A DNA stretch of 64,000 bases from Marinobacter sp. (GCA_022565395.1 JAIUMV010000003.1:62001-126000), one strand, 5' to 3'; positions 53,352 through 63,905 are shown, numbered from the stretch's first letter. Made by a program: numbers and translations. The notes: generated by a model not told the origin, from the letters alone.

Positions 53352-54080
53352 TCAGTCACCAATCAGCGGTGGCTGAAGGCCATTGAACAGGGTTTGAATA
53401 CCCTGATGCCATGCACTCCTGATCTGCTGAAAGTAGGCGTCGTGCTCGTCCACGCGCTGAGTGAAACAAGGTGTTAGCCGGTTTTTCCGGTAGATGGCCA
53501 CATCAATGGGCATGCCAACAGACAGGTTGCTCTTCATGGTGGAGTCAAACGAAATCAGGGCACATTGATAGGCGCGATCCAGCGGCGTGTGGTAACTGAT
53601 GACACGGTCGAGAATGGGTTTGCCGTACTTTGATTCGCCAATCTGAAAATAGGGGGTTTCTTCCGTGGCCTCAATGAAATTGCCTTCCGGGTAGATATTG
53701 TAAAGCCGGGGTTCCTCTCCGGCGATCTGGCCGCCAAGAATCAGCGAGCAACTGAAGTCCACGTGGTTGACCCGGCCGTCCGGGTTATCCCGGCGAATCA
53801 CCTCCCGCACCGTTTGCCCCAGCAGTTCCGCGGTTTCGAACATGGAGGTGGTGTTGAATACATTGGGCTCTTCAGTACCTGCGCGCCGTTGCAACAGGCT
53901 GATCACGCTCTGGCTGGTGCCCAGGTTGCCCGCCGACAGAATCACCAGTTCCCGCTCACCGGGCTGGTCAAATACATGCATTTTCCGGAAGGTGGAGATC
54001 TGGTCAAAACCCGCGTTGGTGCGGGTATCGGATGCGAACACCAGACCATCAGACAGGCGCATGGCCACACAGTAAGTCAT
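53352..54080 (-). CDS. Proteasome-like peptidase, Anbu type
   Basis: A 242-residue Ntn-hydrolase with the proteasome beta fold, opening MTYCVAMRLSDGLVFASDTR. The likely nucleophile is T2, exposed after Met removal. NAGFDQISTFRKMHVF, LSAGNLGTSQSV, SCSLILGGQI and IGESKYGKPILDR are characteristic of Anbu (ancestral beta subunit). Anbu usually sits with transglutaminase-like, alpha-E and circularly permuted ATP-grasp genes that may make a peptide tag or cross-link. Here none is beside it, so it is an orphan within the window. Substrate unknown. Confidence 0.88.
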   Translation of the reverse strand: MTYCVAMRLSDGLVFASDTRTNAGFDQISTFRKMHVFDQPGERELVILSAGNLGTSQSVISLLQRRAGTEEPNVFNTTSMFETAELLGQTVREVIRRDNPDGRVNHVDFSCSLILGGQIAGEEPRLYNIYPEGNFIEATEETPYFQIGESKYGKPILDRVISYHTPLDRAYQCALISFDSTMKSNLSVGMPIDVAIYRKNRLTPCFTQRVDEHDAYFQQIRSAWHQGIQTLFNGLQPPLIGD

Positions 54081-54189
54081 GTATTATTCCTCAGCGGCAC
54101 TCTGATCCAGGGGGGGTGATTCGGAATTGATCAGAGCCTCTCTAGTGTAATGCCTCACCTGTAGCAGCGGCAGGGGGGTAAGCGCTTTT

Positions 54190-55077
54190 TTATGTCAGCA
54201 GCTGGCGGCAGAGGTCCATCCAACGGTCGATCCCCGCGCTGCGGTACTTCTGTTTGTGCAGGATAAAGTAGAACTGGCGGTCAAACGCACGGTGAGGCGG
54301 TGGTGTCAGCGGCACCAGGCTGCCACGCCGAAAGGCGTCCTCCAGGCAGACGCGGGACAGGCAGCCGATGCCCAACCCCTTTTCCACGGAGCGCTTTATG
54401 GCTTCCGTATGTTCCAGCTCCAGCAGTATATTCAGGTCAGGCAGTAGCCCGTGCATACCGCGTTCAAAGGTCTGGCGGGTGCCAGACCCCTGTTCCCGCA
54501 TGATCCAGGTGGCTGCCCGCAGGTCATCGTCGTTCAGGGTTGGCATGGTGGCCAGGGGGTGCTCAGGCGCACAAAAAATAACCAGCTCGTCGGCTCGCCA
54601 GGGAATTACGTCCAGGTCGGCTGATTGCAGTTCACCTTCAATCAGCCCGATGTCCAGCTCATAGTCGATAACCCGCTCAACAATGGTGCGGGTGTTGGCT
54701 ACCCGCAGGGCCACCCGGGCATGGGGGTGGTTTTGCATGTAATCGGCCATCACACCCACCGCCAGATAGTTGCCAATGGTGAGGGTGGCGCCTACCTTGA
54801 GTTCCCCCGCATCGCCGTGGGCCAGCAGGGCCAGTTCCAACTCCCGTGCCTGGGCCAGCAGGGCTTCCACCCGCGGACGATAGAGCCGTCCCAGCTCGTT
54901 CAACTGCAATCGTTTGCCCACCCGGTCAAACAACTGAATGCCAAACTGGCTCTCCAGCTCCTTGAGGGCGCTGCTGGCGGCAGACTGGGACATGGCCAGG
55001 GATTCTGCCGCCCGGGTGATGTTCTGGGTTTGTGCGGAGGTGAGGAAAACCTCCAATTGGCGCAAGGTGTATTTCAT
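54190..55077 (-). CDS. finR: LysR family regulator, FinR-like
   Basis: A 295-residue LysR protein: helix-turn-helix at about 5-62 (LRQLEVFLTSAQ, AAESLAMSQSAASSALKELE), then the two-part effector domain (GELKVGATLTIGNYL, IGLIEGEL, WRADELVIFCAPEHPL, GIGCLSRV). It is divergent from the ferredoxin-NADP reductase gene fpr. In Pseudomonas the FinR regulator sits in this same place and activates fprA under oxidative stress and in sulfite-related metabolism; this is the basis of the name. Its ATG overlaps a near-palindrome ATTATCG/CGAATAAT. Confidence 0.82.
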   Translation of the reverse strand: MKYTLRQLEVFLTSAQTQNITRAAESLAMSQSAASSALKELESQFGIQLFDRVGKRLQLNELGRLYRPRVEALLAQARELELALLAHGDAGELKVGATLTIGNYLAVGVMADYMQNHPHARVALRVANTRTIVERVIDYELDIGLIEGELQSADLDVIPWRADELVIFCAPEHPLATMPTLNDDDLRAATWIMREQGSGTRQTFERGMHGLLPDLNILLELEHTEAIKRSVEKGLGIGCLSRVCLEDAFRRGSLVPLTPPPHRAFDRQFYFILHKQKYRSAGIDRWMDLCRQLLT

Positions 55078-55107
55078 TATCGGTAAAATCGAATAATGTT
55101 ATGAAAA

Positions 55108-55125
55108 TATCCCATTTTGTCGATA
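55108..55125 (+). promoter_or_regulatory. LysR-type binding site overlapping the fpr -35
   Basis: TATC (55108-55111) and GATA (55122-55125) form a short dyad with T-N11-A spacing typical of LysR sites, overlapping the -35 of fpr. A second near-dyad ATTATCG/CGAATAAT lies at 55076-55097. Both fit FinR control of fpr and of its own gene. Confidence 0.45.
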
Positions 55126-55145
55126 GGTTAGTCCTGTTGTAATCT
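55117..55145 (+). promoter_or_regulatory. Candidate sigma-70 promoter of fpr
   Basis: TTGTCG (55117-55122), 17-bp spacer, TAATCT (55140-55145), about 45 bp before the ATG. The weak -35 suits an activator-dependent promoter. Confidence 0.5.
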
Positions 55146-55189
55146 GTGCGCAACTTTTAAACAGATTGCCATCCACTCAAGGGGCAAAC

Positions 55190-55960
55190 ATGAGTAACCT
55201 GATTCGCGAAAAAGTCACCAGCGTCCGCCATTGGAACGACACCCTGTTCAGCTTTACCACCAGTCGGGACCCTGGTTTCCGTTTCAAGAATGGCCATTTC
55301 ACCATGATCGGCCTGGAAGATGGCGGCAAGCCGCTGTTGCGTGCCTACAGTATTGCCAGCGCCAACTATGAAGAAGAGTTGGAGTTCTTCTCCATCAAGG
55401 TGCCGGATGGTCCACTGACCTCCAAGCTGCAACAGATTCAGGTGGGTGACGAGATTCTGGTTGGTCGCAAGCCGACTGGTACGCTGGTGGTGGACCACCT
55501 GCTGCCGGGCCGTAATCTCTGGCTGATCAGCACGGGTACGGGCCTCGCACCCTTCCTGAGCATCATCAAGGACCCGGAGGTCTATGACCAGTACGACAAG
55601 GTCATACTGACCCACGGCGTGCGCTGGGTGTCTGAACTGGCCTATCAGGAGGAAATCAGCGCCCTGCCGGAGAATGAGTTCTTCGGTGAGATGGTCAACG
55701 GCAAGCTGCTTTACTATCCGACGGTGACCCGTGAGCCTTTCCGCAACCAGGGCCGCCTGACGGACCTGCTGCAGAATGGCAAGCTGACGGCGGATCTGGG
55801 TTTGCCGGACCTCAGCCTGGAGCATGACCGCTTTATGCTGTGTGGTAGTCCCAGCATGCTGAAGGACACCTGCTCGATTCTGGACAGCTTTGGCTTCCGT
55901 GAGACCCGTGCCGGGGAGATCGGTCACTACGTGATTGAGCGGGCTTTTGTCGAGAAGTAA
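55190..55960 (+). CDS. fpr: Ferredoxin/flavodoxin-NADP+ reductase
   Basis: A 256-residue flavoenzyme of the bacterial FNR class. FAD-binding RAYSIAS with the following SIKVPDGPLTSKLQ, NADP-binding STGTGLAPFLSI, VILTHGVRWVSELAY, and CGSPSMLKDT, ending in VIERAFVEK. It passes electrons between NADPH and ferredoxin, and in Pseudomonas supports iron-sulfur repair and stress defence. I start it at ATG 55190, with AAGGGG 6 nt upstream; an ATG 24 bp earlier has no ribosome site. Confidence 0.94.
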   Translation: MSNLIREKVTSVRHWNDTLFSFTTSRDPGFRFKNGHFTMIGLEDGGKPLLRAYSIASANYEEELEFFSIKVPDGPLTSKLQQIQVGDEILVGRKPTGTLVVDHLLPGRNLWLISTGTGLAPFLSIIKDPEVYDQYDKVILTHGVRWVSELAYQEEISALPENEFFGEMVNGKLLYYPTVTREPFRNQGRLTDLLQNGKLTADLGLPDLSLEHDRFMLCGSPSMLKDTCSILDSFGFRETRAGEIGHYVIERAFVEK

Positions 55961-55980
55961 GGCAGGCAGGGCATAAGGTG

Positions 55981-56008
55981 CCGATAGTGGGTGGCAACCC
56001 ACTATCGG
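55981..56008. terminator. Perfect 12-bp stem-loop between convergent fpr and lpxH
   Basis: CCGATAGTGGGT (55981-55992), loop GGCA, ACCCACTATCGG (55997-56008). It lies 20 bp after fpr and 25 bp after the end of minus-strand lpxH. On the plus strand ACTTTAA follows, not a full T-run; likely a bidirectional terminator of moderate strength. Confidence 0.65.
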
Positions 56009-56032
56009 ACTTTAACGACGCTTCAGATTTGC

Positions 56033-56764
56033 TTACCCGGCCAGCGGGCGTTGTTTCAACTCGGGTGCCTGGCCTGGCTGGGCTTCGATCCACCACAGCG
56101 CTTGGTCCCAATCTCCCAGCACCAAACGCTGCGAGGGTTGATCTGCGACTTCCAGATCATGTACCGCCGGTCTGTGGGTGTGGCCGTGAATCAGGCGCTG
56201 CACGTTGTGCTCTGCCATCACCCGTACCACCTCCTCAGGGGTTACGTCCATAATGCTTTCCTGTTTGCCCTGATTCTTCGCCATACTGATCTGGCGTAGC
56301 TGGCGGGCGACCAGCTGGCGGTCCGCCAGCGGGCGCTGCAGAAACATCTGTTGCCACTGGGCATTGCGCATGTTGCTGCGGAACTTCTGATACTCCACAT
56401 CCAGCGTACACAGGCTGTCGCCGTGCATCAGCAGGGTGGGGGTGCCGTAAAGATCAATCACCGTCGGGTCGTCCAGCAGCGTGGCGCCGACCCGTTGGCA
56501 ATAGTCCTCACCGATCAGAAAGTCCCGGTTGCCGTGCATCAGGTACAGGCGGGTGCCCTTCGCGCTGAGGGCGCGCAGGGCATCGGCCACCTGATCCTGC
56601 AGTGGTGTGCGTTCATCGTCGCCAATCCAGGCTTCAAAAAAGTCGCCGAGGATATAGAGGGCTTCCGCCCCGGCGGCCTCCTTTTTCAGGAAGCCCAGCA
56701 GGGCTTCAGTGATGTCTGGCCGGGATTCTTCCAGGTGCAGGTCGGAGATGAACAGCGTTCTCAA
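56033..56764 (-). CDS. lpxH: UDP-2,3-diacylglucosamine diphosphatase LpxH
   Basis: A 243-residue calcineurin-like phosphoesterase of lipid A synthesis, cutting UDP-2,3-diacylglucosamine to lipid X. Metal ligands: D8 and H10 in ISDLHL, D41 in LGDFFEAW, N79 in HGNRDF, H in LMHGDSLC, and the final HGHTHRP. It starts with TTG (56762-56764) overlapping the TGA of ppiB, so it relies on translational coupling. It ends before the strong hairpin facing fpr. Confidence 0.95.
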   Translation of the reverse strand: MRTLFISDLHLEESRPDITEALLGFLKKEAAGAEALYILGDFFEAWIGDDERTPLQDQVADALRALSAKGTRLYLMHGNRDFLIGEDYCQRVGATLLDDPTVIDLYGTPTLLMHGDSLCTLDVEYQKFRSNMRNAQWQQMFLQRPLADRQLVARQLRQISMAKNQGKQESIMDVTPEEVVRVMAEHNVQRLIHGHTHRPAVHDLEVADQPSQRLVLGDWDQALWWIEAQPGQAPELKQRPLAG

Positions 56765-57270
56765 GCCGACGCTCCATCCTCGATGATTTCGGCTTTCTCA
56801 ATGATCACATCTTCAACGGGGACATCCTGGTGGCCCTGGTTGAAGGTGGTTCTGACTGCACGGATCTTGTTCACCACATCCATACCGTCAACCACCTTGC
56901 CGAACACGGTGTAGCCCCAGCCGTCTGCGGTTTTCGCGGTGTGGTCGAGGAACCCGTTGTTCTCCACGTTGATAAAGAACTGTGCGGTTGCCGAGTGCGG
57001 GTCCATGGTGCGGGCCATGGCGATGGTGCCGGCCATGTTGCTCAGGCCGTTGTCAGCTTCGTTCTTGATAGGCGCTTTGGTTTTGCGCGGGCGCATGCCG
57101 GGCTCGAAACCACCGCCCTGAATCATGAAGTTGCTGATGACCCGGTGGAACACCAAGCCATCATAAAAGCCTTCCCGCACGTACTCCTCAAAGTTCTTGG
57201 CGGTTTCCGGCGCTTTTTCGTGGTCCAGTTCAAGGGTGATGTCACCGTGGTTGGTTTTCAGCAGAATCAT
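56761..57270 (-). CDS. ppiB: Peptidyl-prolyl cis-trans isomerase B (cytoplasmic cyclophilin)
   Basis: A 169-residue cyclophilin. The catalytic core [15 protein letters not shown], then [19 protein letters not shown] and [14 protein letters not shown] are classic. I place the start at ATG 57268-57270 ([10 protein letters not shown]), behind AAGG 8 nt upstream; the longer frame has eight extra residues. It speeds proline isomerisation in the cytosol. Coupled to lpxH by a 4-nt TTGA overlap and divergent from glnS, the standard order in pseudomonads. Confidence 0.95.
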   Translation of the reverse strand: MILLKTNHGDITLELDHEKAPETAKNFEEYVREGFYDGLVFHRVISNFMIQGGGFEPGMRPRKTKAPIKNEADNGLSNMAGTIAMARTMDPHSATAQFFINVENNGFLDHTAKTADGWGYTVFGKVVDGMDVVNKIRAVRTTFNQGHQDVPVEDVIIEKAEIIEDGASA

Positions 57271-57350
57271 GTGTGGGCCTTTTGGCAGGTTCATGGAATG
57301 GACAAATTCTACGACATGCGAGGGGGGAGTAAAACCTTGGTGTATCTGGT

Positions 57351-57356
57351 TATAAT
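57351..57356 (+). promoter_or_regulatory. Perfect -10 box (TATAAT) upstream of glnS
   Basis: TATAAT lies 42 bp before the glnS ATG, between the divergent ppiB and glnS genes. No convincing -35 is at 16-18 bp, so either an activator or other contacts help. Confidence 0.4.
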
Positions 57357-57398
57357 AGCCGGTTTACGATTCACCCTCTTGAGTCCAGTCGAGCAGCT

Positions 57399-59075
57399 AT
57401 GAGCGCAGAGCCGAAGAAATCGAACAACTTCATCCGCAACATGATCGAAGACGCCATCGCCAAAGGTGATCACACCGGTGATGTGGTGACGCGTTTCCCG
57501 CCGGAGCCCAATGGTTACCTGCACATCGGCCACGCCAAGTCCATCTGCCTGAACTTCGGTATTGCCGACACTTTCAAGGGCCGTTGCAACCTGCGGTTCG
57601 ATGACACCAACCCTGAGAAAGAGTCGCAGGAATATATTGATGCCATCACCCGGGACGTCAATTGGCTCGGTTATGAGTGGGACGGCGAGATTCGCTATGC
57701 CTCAGATTACTTTGATACCCTCTATGACTTTGCCATCGAGCTGATCGAGAAGGGCAAGGCCTATGTGTGTGCCCTGACGGCTGAGCAGATGACGGCGTAT
57801 CGGGGCACCCTGAAAGAGCCCGGCAAGAACAGCCCCTACCGTGACCGCCCGGTTGAGGAAAGCCTGCAGCTGTTCCGTGATATGCGGGACGGCAAGTTCC
57901 AGAACGGTGAGCTGGTGCTGCGGGCGAAGATTGATATGGCGTCTCCCAACATGAATATGCGAGACCCCATCCTCTATCGGATCCGCTATGCAGAGCACCA
58001 TCAGACGGGTAATAAGTGGTGCATCTACCCTATGTACGACTTCACGCATCCAATTTCCGATGCGATGGAGGGCATTACTCACTCCTTGTGTACGCTGGAG
58101 TTTGAAGATCATCGCCCGCTGTACGACTGGGTGCTGGAGAATACCTCCGTGCCTTGCCGCCCGCGCCAGACGGAGTTTGCCCGGCTTAACCTGAACTACA
58201 CGGTTACCAGCAAGCGCAAACTCAAGCGCCTGGTGGATGAAGGCCATGTGGCAGGCTGGGATGACCCGCGGATGCCTACGGTGTCTGGCCTGCGCCGTCG
58301 CGGCTACACTCCGGAGTCCATTCGCCAGTTCTGCGACATGGTGGGAGTGAACCGGGCCGGCGGTACTGTTGATGTGGGTATGCTGGAATTCGCCATCCGT
58401 GAAGACCTGAATGCCCGGGCCCCTCGGGCCATGTGTGTCATGCGCCCGCTGAAGGTTACGCTGACCAATTACCCAGCGGCCCAGGTGGAAACTCTCAGCC
58501 TGCCAGTGCACCCTCAGGATGACAGCATGGGCCAGCGTGACGTGCCCTGGACTCGCACCCTGTATATCGATCGGGATGACTTTGCCGAAGAGCCGCCCCG
58601 CAAATGGAAGCGTCTGGCCCCACAGCAGGCTGTGCGCCTGCGAGGTGGTTACGTGATTACCTGCCGTGAAGTGGTGCGTGACGGCCAGGGCGAGATTGTC
58701 GAGCTGTTGTGTGAATACGACGCCAATACTCTGGGTGTGAATCCAGAGGGCTACAAGCCCAACGGTGTCATCCACTGGGTATCGGCGGAAGATAGCGTGG
58801 AGGCCGAGGTTCGGCTCTACGATCGCCTGTTCAATCACGAATCTCCGGACAGTGATAAGGAAGGCGATCTGACGGACCACCTGAACCCGGATTCCCTGGT
58901 GATAGTCACCGGTGCCCGTGTGGAGAGGGCGCTGGCTGAACCTCGCCAGGACTTGCCCTATCAGTTTGAGCGGGAAGGCTACTTCTTCCTGGACCCGGAG
59001 CTCTCGGGCGCCGGAAGGCCGGTATTCAACCGTACCGTGACCTTGAGAGATTCCTGGGGCAAAGGGGGTAACTGA
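57399..59075 (+). CDS. glnS: Glutaminyl-tRNA synthetase
   Basis: The 558-residue class I enzyme has [16 protein letters not shown] (HIGH motif at about 40-43), the [11 protein letters not shown] segment binding the tRNA acceptor end, [11 protein letters not shown] as the KMSKS-equivalent, and the two C-terminal beta-barrel anticodon domains. Lengths match E. coli GlnRS. GlnS is found in beta/gamma-proteobacteria and implies direct charging of tRNA-Gln. It is followed by cysS after 78 bp. Confidence 0.97.
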   Translation: MSAEPKKSNNFIRNMIEDAIAKGDHTGDVVTRFPPEPNGYLHIGHAKSICLNFGIADTFKGRCNLRFDDTNPEKESQEYIDAITRDVNWLGYEWDGEIRYASDYFDTLYDFAIELIEKGKAYVCALTAEQMTAYRGTLKEPGKNSPYRDRPVEESLQLFRDMRDGKFQNGELVLRAKIDMASPNMNMRDPILYRIRYAEHHQTGNKWCIYPMYDFTHPISDAMEGITHSLCTLEFEDHRPLYDWVLENTSVPCRPRQTEFARLNLNYTVTSKRKLKRLVDEGHVAGWDDPRMPTVSGLRRRGYTPESIRQFCDMVGVNRAGGTVDVGMLEFAIREDLNARAPRAMCVMRPLKVTLTNYPAAQVETLSLPVHPQDDSMGQRDVPWTRTLYIDRDDFAEEPPRKWKRLAPQQAVRLRGGYVITCREVVRDGQGEIVELLCEYDANTLGVNPEGYKPNGVIHWVSAEDSVEAEVRLYDRLFNHESPDSDKEGDLTDHLNPDSLVIVTGARVERALAEPRQDLPYQFEREGYFFLDPELSGAGRPVFNRTVTLRDSWGKGGN

Positions 59076-59153
59076 TACCCCGCCGGACTTGGGGGGCAGG
59101 TGACTTGTTGGCGCCAGCCTCCAAATGCAGAACACAGTAGAAGCGAGCGTAGC

Positions 59154-60542
59154 GTGATTAGAATCTACAACACACTGAGTCAGGACAAGGAAGACTTCAA
59201 GCCCCTGGAGCCGGGAAAGGTTCGCATGTATGTGTGTGGCATGACGGTGTACGACTACTGTCACCTGGGGCACGCGCGGGTTCTGATCGCGTTTGATGTG
59301 ATCACCCGTTACCTGCGCCACCGGGGTTTTGATGTCACCTACGTGCGCAATATCACTGATATTGACGACAAAATACTGATCCGCGCCAACGAAAACGGCG
59401 AGCCGTTCACCGCGCTGACGGAACGCATGATCGCGGCCATGCATGAGGATGAGGAAAAGTTGGGGGTTGTTCGCCCGAGTCATGAGCCTCGTGCCACTGA
59501 ATTTATCCAGGAAATTATCGATCTGATCCAGATTCTGATCGATAAGGGCTATGCCTACCCGGCCGACAACGGTGATGTCTATTACGCCGTCAGCGAGTTC
59601 AAGGATTACGGCAAGCTTAGCAAGAAGAAGCTGGAAGACCTGGTTGCCGGCGCCCGGGTGGATATTGCTGAGGCGAAGCGCAGCCCGGCGGACTTTGCCC
59701 TTTGGAAGGGTGCCAAGCCCGGCGAAGTCAGCTGGCCATCACCCTGGGGTGACGGTCGCCCTGGCTGGCACATTGAATGCTCCGCCATGTCCGGGGGCTC
59801 ACTCGGCCATACTTTTGATATTCACGGTGGCGGTCCTGACCTGATGTTTCCCCACCATGAAAACGAGATTGCCCAGTCCGAAGCGGCCCACGGTTGCACC
59901 TACGTGAATTACTGGATGCATGCCGGCGCGGTGCGGGTCAACAAGGAGAAGATGTCCAAGTCCCTGGGCAACTTCTTTACCATTCGGGAAATTCTCGAAG
60001 AGTACCCGGCGGAAGTGGTGCGTTATTTCCTGGTGTCCAGTCACTACCGCAGTCAGGTGGACTACTCCAAGGATAATCTGGAGGAGGCCGGTCGTGCGCT
60101 CACCAAGCTGTACCATGCGCTGCGAGGCGTTGAGGTGGCTGACGATGCGCCGGAAACGGAGCATGATCGCCACTTCCACAAGCTGATGGATGACGACTTC
60201 AACACAGCGGGTGCCATCATGGTGTTGCATGCGGTGGCTTCGGACATCAACCTGCACCGCCGCGAGGGGAGGGTGGTCGAAGCTGCCCAAAGCGCTGCGG
60301 TGCTGAAGCGGTTGGGAGGTATCCTGGGGCTCTTGCAGCAGGACCCGGAAGACTACTTCAAAGCGGCTCCTGGCAAGGATGGCGGCCTCACCGCCGAGGC
60401 CATAGAAGACCTGATCAACCAGCGTAATCAGGCCCGCAAGGATCGCAACTTTGCTGAAGCGGACCGCATTCGCGACACCCTGGCAGCACAGGGCGTTATC
60501 CTTGATGACAGCCGTGAGGGCACCAGCTGGCGGCGGGGTTGA
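59154..60542 (+). CDS. cysS: Cysteinyl-tRNA synthetase
   Basis: A 462-residue class I synthetase. I start it at GTG 59154 because homologues open with IRIYNTLSQ; upstream in-frame codons have no similarity. The HIGH motif is CHLGHAR at about 30-36, zinc ligands include the Cys of YVCGMTVYD and HPGG-type WHIECSAMS and HHENE, and the KMSKS loop is EKMSKSLGNFF. glnS-cysS order and folD nearby are conserved in Pseudomonas. The ribosome site is weak. Confidence 0.96.
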   Translation: MIRIYNTLSQDKEDFKPLEPGKVRMYVCGMTVYDYCHLGHARVLIAFDVITRYLRHRGFDVTYVRNITDIDDKILIRANENGEPFTALTERMIAAMHEDEEKLGVVRPSHEPRATEFIQEIIDLIQILIDKGYAYPADNGDVYYAVSEFKDYGKLSKKKLEDLVAGARVDIAEAKRSPADFALWKGAKPGEVSWPSPWGDGRPGWHIECSAMSGGSLGHTFDIHGGGPDLMFPHHENEIAQSEAAHGCTYVNYWMHAGAVRVNKEKMSKSLGNFFTIREILEEYPAEVVRYFLVSSHYRSQVDYSKDNLEEAGRALTKLYHALRGVEVADDAPETEHDRHFHKLMDDDFNTAGAIMVLHAVASDINLHRREGRVVEAAQSAAVLKRLGGILGLLQQDPEDYFKAAPGKDGGLTAEAIEDLINQRNQARKDRNFAEADRIRDTLAAQGVILDDSREGTSWRRG

Positions 60543-60695
60543 TTCGGCGCTGGCAGTCGCATACTCATTGTATGCAGGGCCCGGAACGCGGGCCTGTTGG
60601 AATCCGAGTATGAATTTGTACGCAGTTTCACGTAAACTATTGCGCCTTTAATTGCGTGTAATCCGGTAATCAGGAAACCACTGAGGTTAAAAACC

Positions 60696-62876
60696 ATGAC
60701 AGAACGCGTCCAAGTCGGCGGCCTGCAGGTCGCGAAAAACCTGTACGACTTCATTAATAACGAGGCAATGCCTGGTACAGGTGTTGATGCCGACAAATAC
60801 TGGGCTGAGTTTGACAAGATCATTCACGAACTCGCGCCCCGTAACAAGGAACTGCTGGCCAAGCGTGATGCTATCCAGGCCAAGCTGGACGAGTGGAACA
60901 AGGCCAACAAGGGCCAGCCGCTGAATATGGAAGCCTACAAAGGCTTTCTGAAAGAAATCGGCTACCTGGTGGATGAGCCGGCTGACTTCCAGATCACCAC
61001 CGCTAACGTGGACCCGGAAATTGCCATCATGGCAGGTCCGCAGCTGGTTGTTCCGGTCATGAACGCACGCTTCGCCCTGAACGCTGCCAACGCCCGTTGG
61101 GGCAGCCTGTACGATGCACTTTACGGCACCGACGTACTGTCTGAAGAAAACGGCGCGGAAAAAGGCCGTGGTTACAACCCGGTGCGCGGCGCCAAAGTTA
61201 TTGAATACGCCCGCAATGTCCTGGACGCCTCCGCCCCCCTGGCGGCAGGCAGCCATAAAGACGCCGCCAAGTACCTGATTGAAGGTGGCAAGCTGGCCGT
61301 CAAATTGCAGAATGGCGAGACTACAGGCCTGAAAGATGAGGCTGGCTTTGTGGGCTACACCGGTGCTGCTGATGCGCCGAACGGTATTCTGCTGGTCAAG
61401 AACGGCATGCATTTCGAAATCCAGATCGATGCATCTCACCCCATTGGCAAAGATGACGGCGCCCACGTTAAAGACGTGCTGATGGAAGCGGCCCTGACCA
61501 CCATCATGGACTGCGAAGACTCCGTTGCTGCCGTTGATGCCGACGACAAGACTGTGGTTTACCGCAACTGGCTGGGCCTGATGAAAGGCGACCTGGCCGA
61601 GCAGGTCAGCAAAGGTGGTGAGACCTTCACGCGGGTGATGAACCCGGATCGTGAGTACACCGCAGCCGACGGCAGCACGCTGACACTGAAAGGCCGCAGC
61701 CTGATGTTTGTGCGTAACGTAGGTCACCTGATGACCAACAACGCCATCCTGCTGAGTGATGGCAGCGAAATTCCCGAAGGCCTGATGGATGGCCTGGTGA
61801 CGGGGCTGATCGCTATTCACGACCTTAAAGGTCTGGGCAAGTATCGCAACAGCACCACCGGCAGCATGTATATCGTTAAGCCGAAGATGCACGGTCCGGA
61901 AGAAGTTGCGTTCACCAACGAGTTCTTTGGTCGCGTTGAGGATGCCCTTGGTCTGCCGCGCTTCACCCTGAAAGTCGGCATCATGGACGAAGAGCGTCGC
62001 ACCACCGTGAACCTGAAGGCCTGTATCCAGGCTGCCAAGGACCGCGTGGTGTTCATCAACACCGGCTTCCTGGACCGCACCGGTGACGAGATCCACACCT
62101 CTATGGAGCTGGGCCCGGTTATCGCCAAGGCGCCGATGAAGCAAGCGGCCTGGATTCAGGCCTATGAAAACTGGAACGTGGACGTAGGTCTGCGGGCAGG
62201 ACTGAAGGGCAAGGCGCAGATCGGTAAAGGCATGTGGCCGATACCGGACAACATGGCTGACATGATGGTGGCCAAGATTGGTCACCCGAAAGCCGGTGCC
62301 AACACGGCATGGGTGCCGTCACCGACTGCCGCTACCCTGCATGCGCTGCATTACCATCAGGTCAGCGTTGCCAGCATCCAGGGCGAGCTTGCCAATCGCG
62401 CGCACGCCAAGCTGGATGACATCCTGACCGTGCCGGTCATGACGGATTCGTCTGCACTGAGCGCTGAAGATATCCAGAAAGAACTGGATAACAATGCCCA
62501 GGGTATTCTTGGTTATGTGGTACGCTGGATCGATCAGGGCGTTGGCTGTTCCAAGGTGCCTGACATCAACGATGTGGGCCTGATGGAAGACCGCGCCACC
62601 CTGCGGATTTCCTCCCAGCACATCTGCAACTGGCTGCACCACGGTATCTGTACCGAGGCTCAGGTAATGGAAACCATGCAGCGTATGGCGGCGGTTGTTG
62701 ATCGCCAGAACGCCAGTGACCCGCTGTATCGACCTATGGCGCCGAACTTTGATGACAGCGTTGCCTTCCAGGCCGCGGTTGATCTGGTGCTGAAAGGCCG
62801 CGAGCAGCCGAACGGTTATACTGAACCGCTGTTGCACGCCTACCGCCTGAAGGCCAAAGCCAAATACGGCCAGTAA
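60696..62876 (+). CDS. glcB: Malate synthase G
   Basis: A 726-residue single-chain malate synthase condensing glyoxylate with acetyl-CoA. It carries the G-type N-terminal clasp ([19 protein letters not shown]), the barrel with catalytic residues in [12 protein letters not shown] and [11 protein letters not shown], the active-site Cys-containing region, and the C-terminal plug ([14 protein letters not shown]). Size distinguishes it from the ~530-residue A form. It supports growth on acetate, fatty acids or glycolate. It follows cysS by 153 bp, in which a CAGGGCCCG-type hairpin without T-run lies near 60577-60600, and ends at a strong terminator. Confidence 0.97.
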   Translation: MTERVQVGGLQVAKNLYDFINNEAMPGTGVDADKYWAEFDKIIHELAPRNKELLAKRDAIQAKLDEWNKANKGQPLNMEAYKGFLKEIGYLVDEPADFQITTANVDPEIAIMAGPQLVVPVMNARFALNAANARWGSLYDALYGTDVLSEENGAEKGRGYNPVRGAKVIEYARNVLDASAPLAAGSHKDAAKYLIEGGKLAVKLQNGETTGLKDEAGFVGYTGAADAPNGILLVKNGMHFEIQIDASHPIGKDDGAHVKDVLMEAALTTIMDCEDSVAAVDADDKTVVYRNWLGLMKGDLAEQVSKGGETFTRVMNPDREYTAADGSTLTLKGRSLMFVRNVGHLMTNNAILLSDGSEIPEGLMDGLVTGLIAIHDLKGLGKYRNSTTGSMYIVKPKMHGPEEVAFTNEFFGRVEDALGLPRFTLKVGIMDEERRTTVNLKACIQAAKDRVVFINTGFLDRTGDEIHTSMELGPVIAKAPMKQAAWIQAYENWNVDVGLRAGLKGKAQIGKGMWPIPDNMADMMVAKIGHPKAGANTAWVPSPTAATLHALHYHQVSVASIQGELANRAHAKLDDILTVPVMTDSSALSAEDIQKELDNNAQGILGYVVRWIDQGVGCSKVPDINDVGLMEDRATLRISSQHICNWLHHGICTEAQVMETMQRMAAVVDRQNASDPLYRPMAPNFDDSVAFQAAVDLVLKGREQPNGYTEPLLHAYRLKAKAKYGQ

Positions 62877-62889
62877 GCCTTACGGATAC

Positions 62890-62918
62890 AAAAAACCCCG
62901 CGCTATGCGGGGTTTTTT
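62890..62918. terminator. Bidirectional intrinsic terminator between glcB and folD
   Basis: A-run, CCCCGC (62896-62901), loop GCTAT, GCGGGG (62907-62912), then TTTTTT. The symmetrical A and T runs allow it to end both glcB and minus-strand folD. Confidence 0.9.
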
Positions 62919-62959
62919 GTGTCTTCCGCCGAAGGGCCGGTGCGCACCGGAGGTTGCGG

Positions 62960-63817
62960 TCAGTCGTCGTGCAGTTCGTTGGCGGCGTAGAGGGTGTTTT
63001 CCAGTAGTGTGGCGATGGTCATCGGGCCGACGCCACCGGGTACGGGGGTGATATAGGCAGCGCGCTCAGCGGCAGTGTCGAAGTCCACATCACCAACCAG
63101 CTTGCCGTCCGAACCCCGGTTGATACCCACGTCGATAACCGTAGCGCCGGGCTTGATCCATTCACCCTTTACCAGGCCGGGTTTGCCGGCGGCTGCAATA
63201 ACAATGTCAGCGGCTTGCACAAAGCCAGCCAGATCCTGGGTAAAGCGATGGGTGACGGTGGTGGTGGCGCCTTTCAGTAACAGCTCCATGGACATGGGGC
63301 GGCCCACGATGTTGGAGGCGCCCACGATCACTGCGTGCTGGCCCTTGTAGGGAGTGCTGATGCTGTCGAGCAGGGTGATCACGCCCGCCGGGGTGCAGGG
63401 ACGCAGCGCCGGTTTGCGCTGCATCAGGCGGCCAATATTGAATGGATGGAAGCCATCCACATCCTTGTCGGGTTGGATTTTCAGCAGGATGGGGTCTGCG
63501 TCCAGATGGTCCGGCAAAGGCAGCTGTACCAGAATGCCGTCAATATCGGGCCTGGCGTTCAATTCATCGATAAGTGCTTCCAGTTCCGCCTGGCTGGCAG
63601 ATGCGGGCAGATCATGAGATACAGAAAGGAAGCCAACCTCGTCACAGGCTTTGCGTTTGTTGCCTACGTATACCTGCGACGCGGGATCATTACCCACCAG
63701 GACCACGGCCAGTCCGGGCGCGCGTTTGCCGTTGGCCAGCCGTGCCTTAACGCCTTCGGCAACCCGTTGCCGGACCTGAGCGGCAATTTTCTTTCCATCT
63801 ATCAATTGTGCGGTCAT
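62960..63817 (-). CDS. folD: Bifunctional methylenetetrahydrofolate dehydrogenase / cyclohydrolase
   Basis: The 285-residue enzyme interconverts methylene-, methenyl- and formyl-tetrahydrofolate. It has the family's [13 protein letters not shown] with the active-site Tyr and Lys, [34 protein letters not shown] and [13 protein letters not shown] as NADP loop, ending [18 protein letters not shown]. It is a lone minus-strand gene between glcB and the tRNA promoter region. Confidence 0.97.
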   Translation of the reverse strand: MTAQLIDGKKIAAQVRQRVAEGVKARLANGKRAPGLAVVLVGNDPASQVYVGNKRKACDEVGFLSVSHDLPASASQAELEALIDELNARPDIDGILVQLPLPDHLDADPILLKIQPDKDVDGFHPFNIGRLMQRKPALRPCTPAGVITLLDSISTPYKGQHAVIVGASNIVGRPMSMELLLKGATTTVTHRFTQDLAGFVQAADIVIAAAGKPGLVKGEWIKPGATVIDVGINRGSDGKLVGDVDFDTAAERAAYITPVPGGVGPMTIATLLENTLYAANELHDD

Positions 63818-63905
63818 TGCTCTACAACTTGCGGTATCAGCCAGAAAGCGCGCATTGTCTCATGCTTCGACCTGATCGCCAATGTGATAGAATCCGTAAT
63901 AATGG

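Noticed and set aside
57702-59483. Antisense open frame of nearly 600 codons opposite glnS and cysS
   Set aside because: It spans two well-established genes on the other strand and has His/Arg/Val-rich shadow composition without any motif.
60687-62285. Antisense open frame of about 530 codons opposite glcB
   Set aside because: Fully covered by malate synthase G, with strong sequence conservation on the plus strand and no family match on the minus strand.
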